64,000 nucleotides of DNA from Bacillota bacterium (lineage in GTDB: Bacteria > Bacillota > Clostridia > Lachnospirales > Lachnospiraceae). Made by a program: the position numbers and the translations under genes. The first letter of the stretch is position 1, and the number at the start of each line of letters is the position of its first letter. The notes under the pieces are model-generated. The model was not told the DNA's origin and did no database searches. It saw nothing but the letters and a program-made list of their open reading frames with translations. Where the stretch lies: contig JAEYGZ010000046.1 in the NCBI GenBank assembly GCA_023409535.1, forward strand, positions 186,001 to 250,000, given 5' to 3'. Shown here one piece after another: positions 9,684-18,235 of the stretch.

Positions 9684-9764
9684 CAGGTCTATGATCTCCC
9701 TTCACACTGTTTGAAATGACATTAACATGTCTTACAAACAGTGTGAAGGGGGATCATAGACCTG
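9684..9764 (+). repeat. 30-bp near-perfect inverted repeat (hairpin)
   Basis: Arms 9684-9713 and 9735-9764 are reverse complements at 29 of 30 positions, the exception being a T-G wobble. The 21-base loop itself contains GACAT/ATGTC. There is no T-run on either side, so a simple intrinsic terminator is unlikely. It lies 30 bases after the importer operon and 125 bases before the next gene. Confidence 0.8.
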
Positions 9765-9888
9765 CTTGTATCTTTTGAAGTTATTTTGTCAATATGTTGA
9801 AAGTAATACCTTATACTTGAAATATGTCGCGAAAATAGGTACAATAGGATAAGAAAGTAACTGTAGATGACACACTCAGGAGATAGGT

Positions 9889-10473
9889 ATGCGGATTGGA
9901 TTATTAAGACACTTTAAAGTAAATTGCCCACATAAAAGGATGATGACTTCCAAAGAGTTTCGTGAGTGGTCTGAAAAATATGAGGTATCCAAGGTAATCA
10001 AGAAAAAGGTAGAGATGTATGGAATTGAATGGGACATCTGCTATGTCAGTGATCTGCCGAGAGCCATTACCACAGCCAAGGAAGTCTACAGCGGGAATTT
10101 AATGATTGATATGCTTCTGCGGGAGGTCGATAATGCTCCTTTTATCCATTCCGAGCGGATCAAGCTTCCTTTTGAGCTATGGCATATCTGCGGAAGGCTT
10201 GCCTGGTATTTTAAATCAAAAAGCCAGCCGGAGACCATTGACGGAACCAGAAAGAGAATCAAAGCATTTCTTGACCGGATTGACTGGTCCAGAGAGAATA
10301 TTCTGATTGTCTTTCATGGGTTTATGATATATAATTTTCAAAAGGAACTTCGTAAGCGCGGCTTTCAGGGCGAGAAGCTCAAGCTTGTAAAAAACGGTGT
10401 TCTCTACGAATATCTCAGAGAGGAACAGAAGGAAGAGCTGCAGAATGAAAGTAACGCTGATTTGTGTGGGTAA
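9889..10473 (+). CDS. Histidine phosphatase-like protein (RHF variant)
   Basis: A 194-residue protein of the phosphoglycerate-mutase/histidine phosphatase superfamily. The N-terminal strand and catalytic motif read IGLLRHFKVN, so the usual RHG is RHF. The second half of the active site is present: SDLPRAITTAKEV (conserved Arg) and a late ILIVFHGFM with the second His. This distribution indicates a functional but divergent phosphatase. It is preceded by AGGAGATAGG and overlaps rlmH by 29 bases, so the two are co-transcribed. Substrate unknown. Confidence 0.8.
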   Translation: MRIGLLRHFKVNCPHKRMMTSKEFREWSEKYEVSKVIKKKVEMYGIEWDICYVSDLPRAITTAKEVYSGNLMIDMLLREVDNAPFIHSERIKLPFELWHICGRLAWYFKSKSQPETIDGTRKRIKAFLDRIDWSRENILIVFHGFMIYNFQKELRKRGFQGEKLKLVKNGVLYEYLREEQKEELQNESNADLCG

Positions 10474-10924
10474 GCTGAAGGAAAAATATCTGTCCCAGGG
10501 CGTGGAAGAGTATGTAAAACGGCTTGGCAGGTATTGCAATCCGGAGATCACGGAATTGGCGGATGAGAAAACTCCGGACAATGCAAGTGAGGCCCTGGAG
10601 GAGCAAATAAAGAAAAAAGAAGGCGAGCGTATCCTGAAAGCGCTAAAGGAAGACAGCTACTGCATTGCCTTAGCCATTGAAGGAACAATGCTGTCCTCAG
10701 AAGAACTGGCGGCGAAAATTGATACTCTGGGGATATCCGGTGTCAGCCACATCAGCTTTGTAATCGGCGGGTCACTTGGATTATCAGAGGAGGTTCTAAG
10801 GCGTGCGGATTATAAACTGAGCTTTTCAAAAATGACCTTCCCTCATCAGCTGATGCGGATGATTTTACTGGAACAGATATATCGCTCCTACCGTATTATC
10901 AGTAATCAGCCATACCATAAATAA
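10445..10924 (+). CDS. rlmH: 23S rRNA (pseudouridine1915-N3)-methyltransferase
   Basis: A 159-residue SPOUT methyltransferase, the exact usual length of RlmH, which methylates pseudouridine 1915 in helix 69 of 23S rRNA using SAM. ATG 10445 was chosen because MKVTLICVGKLKEKY is the universal RlmH start; an in-frame upstream codon at 10397 would add 16 unrelated residues. Other signatures are FVIGGSLGLSEEV (SAM-binding knot) and the C-terminal FPHQLMRMILLEQIYRSYRI followed by PYHK. It overlaps the preceding phosphatase gene. Confidence 0.98.
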   Translation: MKVTLICVGKLKEKYLSQGVEEYVKRLGRYCNPEITELADEKTPDNASEALEEQIKKKEGERILKALKEDSYCIALAIEGTMLSSEELAAKIDTLGISGVSHISFVIGGSLGLSEEVLRRADYKLSFSKMTFPHQLMRMILLEQIYRSYRIISNQPYHK

Positions 10925-10998
10925 GGATATGCTTTTCTAATATTTCGTCTTATTGCAGCATCACTATATACATCAACAATGAATGGAGGATAAGTACA

Positions 10999-11478
10999 AT
11001 GAACAATATTCAATTTGCCATCAACATGGAACTGGAAGGAAGAAAGTATTATTTGGAGCAAGCAGAATTAAATAAGGATAACGAGCTGAATGCCGTATTT
11101 CTAATGCTTGCTAATTCGGAGAAGGATCATGCGGAGCTCTTAAGAAGGTATCGCAATGACAATGTTCTGGATTTAGCGGACAGCTTTATCAGACCGGAAT
11201 TTCGTTCGGTATTCCGGGATTTAAACCAGTTTCGCAAGGACCACTCCGCAAAGCAGCTGGATGCTTATCGCATCGCCTGCCGGCAGGAAGAAAAAAGTAT
11301 TGAGTTATATCAGAATATGCTTACAGAAGCAGAAGGTCCCAAGGATGTTGAGCTGTTTGAATTTTTGATTAAGCAGGAAAAAGAGCACCTGACATTATTT
11401 GAAGAACTGGAGAAGCTGGTAACAAGGCCTGAGGAATGGGTGGAATCGGCTGAATTCGGTATCAGGGAAGATTATTAA
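10999..11478 (+). CDS. Ferritin-like diiron protein (rubrerythrin-type)
   Basis: A 159-residue four-helix ferritin-like protein. Metal-ligand patterns are visible in all four helices: E13 with GRKYY, EKDHAEL, EEKSIELY and EKEHLTLFE, arranged as two ExxH/E-containing helix pairs. No C-terminal rubredoxin Cys motifs are present, so it is an erythrin-type protein rather than a full rubrerythrin. Likely role is iron handling or peroxide/oxygen protection in an anaerobe. The start ATG follows GGAGGATAAG. Confidence 0.85.
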   Translation: MNNIQFAINMELEGRKYYLEQAELNKDNELNAVFLMLANSEKDHAELLRRYRNDNVLDLADSFIRPEFRSVFRDLNQFRKDHSAKQLDAYRIACRQEEKSIELYQNMLTEAEGPKDVELFEFLIKQEKEHLTLFEELEKLVTRPEEWVESAEFGIREDY

Positions 11479-11547
11479 GTATAATTAATGAATCAAAGGA
11501 ACGGGAAGCAGGGGAAGGACTGAAGTAGTCCGTGTGAAAATCAGAGA

Positions 11548-11727
11548 CTGCAATCTATAGCACTTAGCACAGAGAAGGCAGAAATAAAAAATGGAATTTA
11601 CCTGGATTAAGGATTTACGGGGCCGGCGCTTATGTACCTCCGTGTACAAAGCGCCTCTCGCAGCCCTCCGTGGCTGCTCGCCCCTCAGGTTGTGACCATT
11701 TTTTATTTCTGCCTTCTCTGTGCTAAG
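11548..11727 (+). repeat. Inverted-repeat element A with branched core
   Basis: Two perfectly complementary 32-base arms (11563-11594 and 11696-11727) flank a 101-base core. The core shows nested pairing: ACCTG/CAGGT, GGGGC/GCCCC, then two hairpins. The first is GGCGCTT..GTAC with a CTCC loop; the second is GCAGCC/GGCTGC with a CTCCGT loop. No ORF is present. The core reads like the reverse complement of element B next door, with different bases in the stems but the same pairing. The 9-mer CTGCAATCT lies just to its left. It could be a structured RNA or a non-autonomous mobile element. Confidence 0.85.
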
Positions 11728-11743
11728 CGGCCAGCCAAAGTCA

Positions 11744-12023
11744 GGAGACAGGTGTAACAACAGGAAGGGTCTGCGGGAAAGCATTTGACAAAATCGTTCT
11801 TGTTCTTAGCAAAAATCAAGGCTGATATAAAATGCGCGATGTTTGAGGGAGAAAGTGCCAAGGACGGCACTTTCAGGCGCTTTGGACAGGAGTCCATAAA
11901 GCGCCGGCCCGCAGGTCATAGATAACCTAAACCGCATTTTATATCAGCCTTGATTTTTACTTAGAACAATAGATCTTGTCAACAGCTTTCCCACAGACCC
12001 TTCCTGTTGTTACACCTGTCTCC
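11744..12023 (-). repeat. Inverted-repeat element B, long arms, homologous core
   Basis: Arms of about 92 bases (11744-11836 and 11933-12023) are reverse complements along nearly their whole length. The innermost 26 bases are perfect and a few changes lie further out. The 96-base core, read on the minus strand, has the order GGGCCGGCGCTTT, hairpin with a CTCCTG loop, AAAGCGCC, then a GAAAGTGCC/GGCACTTTC hairpin. This is the same plan as element A. The arms of A and B are unrelated in sequence although the cores are homologous. No ORF. It fills the gap up to the amidase gene. Confidence 0.85.
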
Positions 12024-12062
12024 GTCCCTTTTGTCACCTAACTTACGATTTCAAATCTTCTG

Positions 12063-12632
12063 TTATGAGAATCCAAAGTATCTCATAATACCATTGAAGA
12101 TTCCCTGGGCGTACTGGTATTGATTGTCCCTAAGCTTTTGGGCATCCCCTGCGTTGGTCAGATATCCCATCTCAATTAACAGAGCCGGCATCTGCGTTCG
12201 CCGCAGTACATAGAGAGAGGGATTTAATCTGATTCCATTATTTCTGGTACCGACGGCCTGGGTAATACCGCTCATGATTTGCTCACCCAGCCATTGTGCC
12301 TGAGTACCAAGAGAATACAGGTAAATCTCGGTTCCGTTGATTGCCGGATTAGGATTGGAATTGGCGTGTATGCTGATGAAATAATCTGCCGGCCAGGAAT
12401 TCGCCATATTTACTCTTTCTGCCAGACTGGTGGCATTGGAGGTACCTAGAACCGTTGTGGGTGTGGGTCTGGATAGCCGGGCTTCAAAACGGGGATCGTT
12501 ATTCAGCATTTGGGCAAGATATGCACCAACCTGATAAGTAATATCCTCTTCATGAAGTCCGTTTCCGGTTGCACCGGCATTGGGAGAGCCGGTAGGATTG
12601 TGGCCCTGATCTATGAAAATTCTGATAGGCAA
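12063..12632 (-). CDS. N-acetylmuramoyl-L-alanine amidase (Amidase_3)
   Basis: A zinc amidase of the Amidase_3 family that cleaves the MurNAc-L-Ala bond of peptidoglycan. Metal ligands fit IDQGHNP (first His), the Glu in GLHEEDITY, and FISIHANS (second His); the catalytic Glu is in ALLIEMGYLTN. I prefer the TTG at 12632, which follows AAAGGA at a good distance and gives the start PIRIFIDQGHNP. An ATG at 12668 would add 12 residues. There is no signal peptide or wall-binding repeat in the 189-residue product, so it is a single-domain enzyme, perhaps used in sporulation or lysis. It is monocistronic. Confidence 0.92.
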   Translation of the reverse strand: MPIRIFIDQGHNPTGSPNAGATGNGLHEEDITYQVGAYLAQMLNNDPRFEARLSRPTPTTVLGTSNATSLAERVNMANSWPADYFISIHANSNPNPAINGTEIYLYSLGTQAQWLGEQIMSGITQAVGTRNNGIRLNPSLYVLRRTQMPALLIEMGYLTNAGDAQKLRDNQYQYAQGIFNGIMRYFGFS

Positions 12633-12764
12633 AGAAACACATCCTTTCCATATTACTATTAACATCATATTCCTTTAGTGGGAAGATGTGACAAATTATG
12701 TATAGTATTTGAAGGGCCGGCATGTTACAATAAAAGCATACCGTGAAAGAGTGAGGAAGCTCTT

Positions 12765-13835
12765 ATGAGGAAGATGATCGACAGAATGAAGAAGAATAAA
12801 GTAATTGCCATTGCATCCGTAAGCAGTATTATCGTTGGTATCCTGCTGACAGTAATGGGAATGACTTATTATAAATATCAGATAGCACAGTTGGAGATCA
12901 CGGATACGACGGATGACCGGGAATATAAATATCATTATGCAATAATCTCCGAGGACAAGGACGAGGGGTATTGGGAGGCAATCTATCAGGGAGCTTTGAA
13001 TCAGGGAAAAGAAGAGGATGCTTATGTAGAAGAGCTGGGAGGCAATCTGTCTGTTTCCTATTCGCTGGTTGATCTGATGAAAATCGCCATAGCTTCCAAG
13101 GTGGATGGAATTATTCTTGAACCAACTGGGAATGAGGAGATTGTCGGGCTGATTGATGAGGCATATGCCCGGGGGATACCGGTGGTTACGGTACTGAAGG
13201 ATGCACTGCCCAGTGATTCCGCCAAGCCGATTAATCGTATCAGTGTTGTGGCATTGAACAGCTGGAGGCAGGGACAAGCCTATGGTAAACAGGTTCTGGA
13301 GCTGATTGATCAGGGTAAGAATAATATTACGGTGCTGATGAACGGAGACCAGAATACAAGCCAGAGGATCATTTATGCCAGTATCCTGACCATGATCGGC
13401 AGCCGGAAGGTTACTGTCAAGTCCGCTTCCATCAATACGGAGAGCGCTTTTAGTTCTGCTGAAGATATCCGCAATATTATCATGGATCAGGAGGATCCCA
13501 CAGACTTACTGGTTTGTTTAAACGCGATGGATACCCTCTCAGCATATCAAGCGGTGGTGGATTATAATAAGGTTGGTGAGATTGATATCATCGGTTATTA
13601 TTATTCGGATATGATTTTGCGTGCCATCGACAAGAATATCGTTCATTCCACAATGACTTTTGATGCAGGGCAGATGGGGGCTTATTGTGTGGAAGCCCTG
13701 ACAGAATATCTGAAAACGAAAAATGTTAATGAATATTATTCCCTTGATATTGATGTGATTAATAAAGATAACGTCAGCAGATATCTTACAATGAGCGAAC
13801 AGAACCAGTCAAAAAGCACGGGCACGCAGGAATAA
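12765..13835 (+). CDS. Membrane-anchored sugar-binding protein (XylFII-like sensor)
   Basis: A 356-residue periplasmic-binding-protein fold (ribose/LacI class) held by an N-terminal transmembrane helix at about 13-35, with no lipobox Cys. Family features are YHYAIISEDKDEGYWEAIYQGAL at the first strand, KVDGIILEPTG, and ARGIPVVTV. It is immediately followed (14 bases) by a histidine kinase and an AraC-type regulator. The arrangement matches the XylFII-LytS-YesN systems of clostridia, in which a membrane-tethered binding protein presents the sugar to the kinase. It is therefore more likely a sensor than a transporter component. The actual sugar is unknown. Confidence 0.88.
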   Translation: MRKMIDRMKKNKVIAIASVSSIIVGILLTVMGMTYYKYQIAQLEITDTTDDREYKYHYAIISEDKDEGYWEAIYQGALNQGKEEDAYVEELGGNLSVSYSLVDLMKIAIASKVDGIILEPTGNEEIVGLIDEAYARGIPVVTVLKDALPSDSAKPINRISVVALNSWRQGQAYGKQVLELIDQGKNNITVLMNGDQNTSQRIIYASILTMIGSRKVTVKSASINTESAFSSAEDIRNIIMDQEDPTDLLVCLNAMDTLSAYQAVVDYNKVGEIDIIGYYYSDMILRAIDKNIVHSTMTFDAGQMGAYCVEALTEYLKTKNVNEYYSLDIDVINKDNVSRYLTMSEQNQSKSTGTQE

Positions 13836-13849
13836 AGGGGATTTGGCAC

Positions 13850-15364
13850 ATGAGTCTGAAAAGGAAAAAGAGCTCAATACGAAGAAGGCTGGTATTGGTG
13901 TTTACGTTATCCACGGCCATCGTTTTCTGTACAAATATGTTCCTGTACTATAATATCAATAAATCCATCGGTACCATTGATGAAGTATATCAAAGCAATG
14001 TAGGTCTCAATGAGCTTCTTGATGCACTTACCGAGGTTCAGGATTATGTCTATGAATATCTGAATACCATGAGCTCGGATTCCCTTGAGAACTATTATCG
14101 GAGTGAGGAAACTTACCGCGCTCTTATAGAGGGGTTAAACGGGAAGATTATCGGAAATGATGTTACGCTGATGCAGAAGAATATTAAGAATATGTCGGCA
14201 ACCTATCTGGAGATTATTGATGCGTCGGTGGATGCCAAACGAGGCCGCAATGTCAGAAAATATAAAGCCAATTATGATGAAGCCACAGTGATGTATGATT
14301 ATATCAGCACCTATATAAACAACCTGAATAATACGCAGTTTAAGAATAATTCCATTAACTATGAACGGCTTCGAATCGCCTTACGGTATCTGGAGGTTAT
14401 CAGTACCATTGTGCTTCTGGTCATCACCGGTCTTAACATCCTGTTAATTGTGATCATGACCCGCAGCATCACCGGCCCTTTGCTGAAGCTGACCAAGGTT
14501 GCCCATGAGGTAGCCGGAGGAAACTTTGAAGTAGATCTGATTCACGTTGATTCCTCGGATGAGGTAGAGATTGTAACGAAAGCCTTTAACAATATGATCA
14601 TCAGCATTCATCAGTACATCATCAAAACCAGAGAAAGCCTGGAGCTGGAAAGCAGGATGACGGAGAAGGAGCTGATGATGACAAACCATCTGAAGGATGC
14701 CCAGCTAAAATACCTGCAGGCCCAGATCAATCCGCATTTTCTGTTTAATACCCTGAATGCAGGAGCGCAGCTGGCAATGATGGAAGGAGCGGATAAGACC
14801 TGCCTGTTTATAGAGAATATGGCGGATTTCTTCCGTTATAATATGAAGAGTCTGGATCAGGCATCTACCATATGGGATGAGCTTAAGCTGGTGGACAGTT
14901 ATATTTATATTCTTAATGTGCGGTTTTCCGGCGGAATACATTTCTATAAGGAAGTGGATGAAAGCCTCCTGGAGGTAAGGGTACCCAGTATGATTCTGCA
15001 GCCGGTTGTGGAAAATGCGGTAAATTACGGTATCAGGGATATTGAATATGAGGGTAAGATATGCCTGAAGGTTTTTCGCTCAGAGGGTTGTATTGACATT
15101 ACAATTGCGGATAACGGTGCGGGTATGGATCAAAGCGTAATTGACCGGATTATGACGGCAGGCCCCCCGGACAGTCCGGCTTTGAAGGAGCGCAGTCTGA
15201 CAAGGGACTCCAATGGAATTGGACTTGGCAATGTGATTAACCGGCTGTGTTTATTCTATGATAAGGAGGACGTCTTTGAGATTACCAGTGAGGGCAGGAA
15301 TCTGGGCACTATGGTAACAATTCATATTCCGGGCGAAAATTCTTTAGAGGGGAAGGAAGTATAG
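13850..15364 (+). CDS. LytS/YesM-type sensor histidine kinase
   Basis: A 504-residue kinase. A helix at about 15-35 is followed by an extracytoplasmic helical sensor (about 36-180, four-helix-bundle-like) and a second helix at about 184-204. HAMP at about 205-258 is followed by a coiled-coil. The His_kinase motif is QINPHFLFNTLN, with the phospho-accepting His at about 297. The ATPase part shows VVENAVNYGI, DNGAGM and the NGIGLGNV box. It lies between the anchored binding protein and its regulator, and the small sensor domain fits contact with a partner binding protein rather than direct ligand binding. Eight bases separate it from the regulator gene. Confidence 0.94.
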   Translation: MSLKRKKSSIRRRLVLVFTLSTAIVFCTNMFLYYNINKSIGTIDEVYQSNVGLNELLDALTEVQDYVYEYLNTMSSDSLENYYRSEETYRALIEGLNGKIIGNDVTLMQKNIKNMSATYLEIIDASVDAKRGRNVRKYKANYDEATVMYDYISTYINNLNNTQFKNNSINYERLRIALRYLEVISTIVLLVITGLNILLIVIMTRSITGPLLKLTKVAHEVAGGNFEVDLIHVDSSDEVEIVTKAFNNMIISIHQYIIKTRESLELESRMTEKELMMTNHLKDAQLKYLQAQINPHFLFNTLNAGAQLAMMEGADKTCLFIENMADFFRYNMKSLDQASTIWDELKLVDSYIYILNVRFSGGIHFYKEVDESLLEVRVPSMILQPVVENAVNYGIRDIEYEGKICLKVFRSEGCIDITIADNGAGMDQSVIDRIMTAGPPDSPALKERSLTRDSNGIGLGNVINRLCLFYDKEDVFEITSEGRNLGTMVTIHIPGENSLEGKEV

Positions 15365-15371
15365 GGGGACT

Positions 15372-16973
15372 ATGTATAAAATTATGCTGGCGGATGATGA
15401 GGGAATTGTTATTGATTCCCTGCGGTTTATTATAGAAAAAAACTATGGGGACAGCGTCTTGATAGAACATGCAGCCACAGGCAGAAATGTTATTGAGCTG
15501 GCGGAAAAGTTCAAGCCGGATATTGCGATTATGGATATTCAGATGCCCGGAATCAATGGTATCGAAGCCATGAAGGAGATCAGAAAGACAAACAGTATGA
15601 TGGTGTTTATCGTAATGACTGCCTATGATAAATTCAATTATGCGAAGGAATCCATTAATCTTGGTGTGCTGGAATATCTCACCAAGCCCGTAAATCATTC
15701 CATCATCCTTCGGGCTTTACAAAAGGCAATGGATTTAATTGAGGTGGAACGCAATAAAAGAAGTAAGGACCTGCTGATCAGAGAGAAATTAGAGATTGTT
15801 GTTCCGATTATAGAAAGTGATTTTATTTATGCCGCAATCTCCGGAGATGATTTGACCAGATCCGAGGAGAACTTTCGTAATCTCCTCGGTATCAATGAGC
15901 AGTATGGCATGATAGTTATCATGGAATTCGGAGATACCCTGGAGGATGGAATGCTGACCAACCCGGTGGGAGTCAGTGTGAGAGCCCAATCCTTCTATCC
16001 GGTGATCAGACAATATCTGAAGGAAGAATTTGAATGTGTCGTCGGCCCGGTTATGGTGAATAAAATTGTTATCTTTCTTCCGCATGCGAAGCCGCTGATG
16101 GAATATGATGAACGGACTTTGCTGATTGAGCGGCTCAGGAAGCTGCTGCGGGAGTTAGCCCGAAGAATTGATTTACAATTCAAGGTGGGTATCGGATCGG
16201 TTACTTCCCTCGGACGCCTGTCGGAATCTTATAAGGAAGCCCTTACCGTGACAAGAAACAGTAAAGGCAGGGTAATCCATGTAAAGGATCTTCCCATTGG
16301 ATGTGAGTATGGAGATGATTATCCGATTGAGACGGAGCGGTCTTTATTTGAAAAGATAGAGCATGGCAATCTTGATGGGACAAGGGCAGAGGCAAACCGT
16401 TTTTTTGACTGGATGATCGAGAATTATCCGGATTGTGAGATGGATATTAAGCTGAAGGTACTGGAGTTTATCCTGTTTGCGGAACAGAGAGCCTTCCTGA
16501 GCGGGGGAATGACCTATTATTTCCGTTACCGTAAGGATTATCTTGAAACTCTGATACAATTAGACAGCTATGACAGGCTGCGTAAATGGTTCTTAGATAA
16601 GGTCATGGAAGCCTGCCGCAATCTTATTACCAAGCGGGAGGAGCAGACGAACAGTGTGATTATCAGAGCCAGGACCTATATTGAAGAGAATTACAGCAAG
16701 GATATTTCACTGGATGATGTGTCCAGAAGCGTTGATATCAGTCCCTATTATTTCAGTAAGCTGTTCAAGGAGGAGACAGGAGAGAACTTTATCGAATATC
16801 TGACAGGGATTCGTATGGAACAGGCAAAGCAGCTGCTGCAGAATAAGGAGGTCAGTATCAAAAGTATAGGGATATTGACAGGATACAGTGACCCGAATTA
16901 TTTCAGCCGGATTTTCAAGAAGCAGGCGGGTGTTACACCGACCGAATACAGGGAGCGGAAGGGGGATGGATGA
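15372..16973 (+). CDS. YesN-type response regulator, AraC family
   Basis: A 533-residue response regulator. The receiver domain has LADDEG, Asp55 in IAIMDIQMPG, and the conserved Lys of YLTKPV. A long middle segment (about 130-420) is followed by two AraC helix-turn-helix units, ISLDDVSRSVDISPYYFSKL and the IGILTGYSDPNYFSRIFKK region, ending in GVTPTEYRERKG. It is the cognate regulator of the upstream kinase and probably controls the adjacent ChvE/GguAB importer. The stop overlaps the next start by 4 bases (ATGA), so translation is coupled to the following binding lipoprotein. Confidence 0.94.
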   Translation: MYKIMLADDEGIVIDSLRFIIEKNYGDSVLIEHAATGRNVIELAEKFKPDIAIMDIQMPGINGIEAMKEIRKTNSMMVFIVMTAYDKFNYAKESINLGVLEYLTKPVNHSIILRALQKAMDLIEVERNKRSKDLLIREKLEIVVPIIESDFIYAAISGDDLTRSEENFRNLLGINEQYGMIVIMEFGDTLEDGMLTNPVGVSVRAQSFYPVIRQYLKEEFECVVGPVMVNKIVIFLPHAKPLMEYDERTLLIERLRKLLRELARRIDLQFKVGIGSVTSLGRLSESYKEALTVTRNSKGRVIHVKDLPIGCEYGDDYPIETERSLFEKIEHGNLDGTRAEANRFFDWMIENYPDCEMDIKLKVLEFILFAEQRAFLSGGMTYYFRYRKDYLETLIQLDSYDRLRKWFLDKVMEACRNLITKREEQTNSVIIRARTYIEENYSKDISLDDVSRSVDISPYYFSKLFKEETGENFIEYLTGIRMEQAKQLLQNKEVSIKSIGILTGYSDPNYFSRIFKKQAGVTPTEYRERKGDG

Positions 16974-18022
16974 TGGGGATGAAAAAATGCGGGGTATTAT
17001 TTGGCCTGCTGATGGTACTGTGTGTAACCTATGCGGGCTGCAGCCGCAGAAATGAGGATATTCTCAATACCAATGTAGCTGTGAGAAAAGTACAGATAGG
17101 TTTATCCTTTGATTCCTATGTCATTGAAAGATGGCAAAGAGACCGGGAGGTATTTGTCTCCACAGCGCAGGATCTGGGTGCAGAGGTAAATGTACAGAAT
17201 GCCAATGGCGATGTGAAGGAGCAGATCTCGCAGCTGGAGTACCTGATTGATAAGAAAATGGATGTGATTGTTGTGATTGCAATTGACTCCGAAGCCTGCA
17301 GCGAGGTACTTAAGAAGGCGAAGGAAGCGGGAATTATTGTGGTTTCTTATGACCGGCTGGTGCGTAATGCAAATACGGATCTTTACATCTCCTTTGACAA
17401 CGAAGAGGTGGGAAGGCTCATGGCACAGGCCTTAGTTGACGGTGTTCCGGATGGCGGGAACATCATAACCATCTTCGGGCCTACAACAGATCATAACGTA
17501 GCTCTGGTGGAAAAGGGATTTCACAGCGTCATGGAAGGGCATGCAATCAATACGGTCTACTCTGTATATGCAAAAGGGTGGCTTGCAGAAGAGGCTTATG
17601 CTGCAGTGAATGAAGCCCTGGCCATTACAAGTGATATTGACGGAGTGCTGTGCGGTAATGATAATCTTGCCACACAGGCTGTGCTGGCATTATCGGAGAA
17701 CCGTCTGGCCGGTAAGATCATAGTGACCGGTCAGGATGCGGATCTTGCAGCCTGCCAGAGAATCGTGGAAGGAACCCAAACCATGACAGTATACAAACCG
17801 GTGGATAAGCTGGCGAAGGCAGCTGCAGAATATGCGGTAAAGCTGGCCAAGGGGGAGGATATCGGGGAGACGGAGACCATTGACGACGGCACCAATGAGG
17901 TTCCCTATATCAAGCTGGAGCCCATTGCGGTGACCGGTGAGAATATGAGGAAGGAAATCATTGAAGGAGGCTTTCAGAAGGAAGAGGAGGTCTATATGAA
18001 TGTTACTGCGCAGGAGGAATAA
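16970..18022 (+). CDS. Sugar-binding lipoprotein, ChvE/XylF family
   Basis: A 350-residue lipoprotein: short basic start, hydrophobic segment, lipobox TYAGC with Cys at 24. The rest is a ribose/xylose-type binding fold with IGLSFDSYVIERWQRDRE, QISQLEYLI, KKMDVIVVIAIDS and VVSYDRLVRNANTDLY, all strongly ChvE/XylF-like. It overlaps the regulator gene and ends the sensor operon. A second, similar binding lipoprotein starts 213 bases later behind its own terminator. Two binding proteins therefore serve one sensor and one importer; this copy may deliver sugar to the sensor while the other feeds the permease, but that is inference. Confidence 0.9.
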   Translation: MMGMKKCGVLFGLLMVLCVTYAGCSRRNEDILNTNVAVRKVQIGLSFDSYVIERWQRDREVFVSTAQDLGAEVNVQNANGDVKEQISQLEYLIDKKMDVIVVIAIDSEACSEVLKKAKEAGIIVVSYDRLVRNANTDLYISFDNEEVGRLMAQALVDGVPDGGNIITIFGPTTDHNVALVEKGFHSVMEGHAINTVYSVYAKGWLAEEAYAAVNEALAITSDIDGVLCGNDNLATQAVLALSENRLAGKIIVTGQDADLAACQRIVEGTQTMTVYKPVDKLAKAAAEYAVKLAKGEDIGETETIDDGTNEVPYIKLEPIAVTGENMRKEIIEGGFQKEEEVYMNVTAQEE

Positions 18023-18049
18023 GCGGATATCAGAATAACGGATTGGCAG

Positions 18050-18086
18050 AAGGATTGCACCGGAGGGTAGCAATCCTTTGTTTTTT
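18050..18086 (+). terminator. Terminator after the sensor operon
   Basis: AAGGATTGC (18050-18058) and GCAATCCTT (18070-18078) flank an 11-base loop and are followed by GTTTTTT. It separates the sensor operon from the importer operon. Confidence 0.85.
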
Positions 18087-18235
18087 CAATAGCATTTTTT
18101 TGTGATAGTTATGAAAAGTATCCTTTTAAATTCCTTGTTAAATTAAAAATATACAGTTCTTCGCAAGTTAATCCTACCTTGTCTGTGCTACCATTTTGAT
18201 GTAACAATTACAAATAATTATGGGAGGATTAGTTT

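Noticed and set aside
11485..11897. Minus-strand frames within the inverted-repeat elements
   Set aside because: They run across palindromic arms, have no ribosome binding site and low-complexity translations.
11479..12062. CRISPR array or insertion sequence in the repeat-rich gap
   Set aside because: Repeats are inverted, not regularly spaced direct repeats, and there is no transposase or cas gene nearby.
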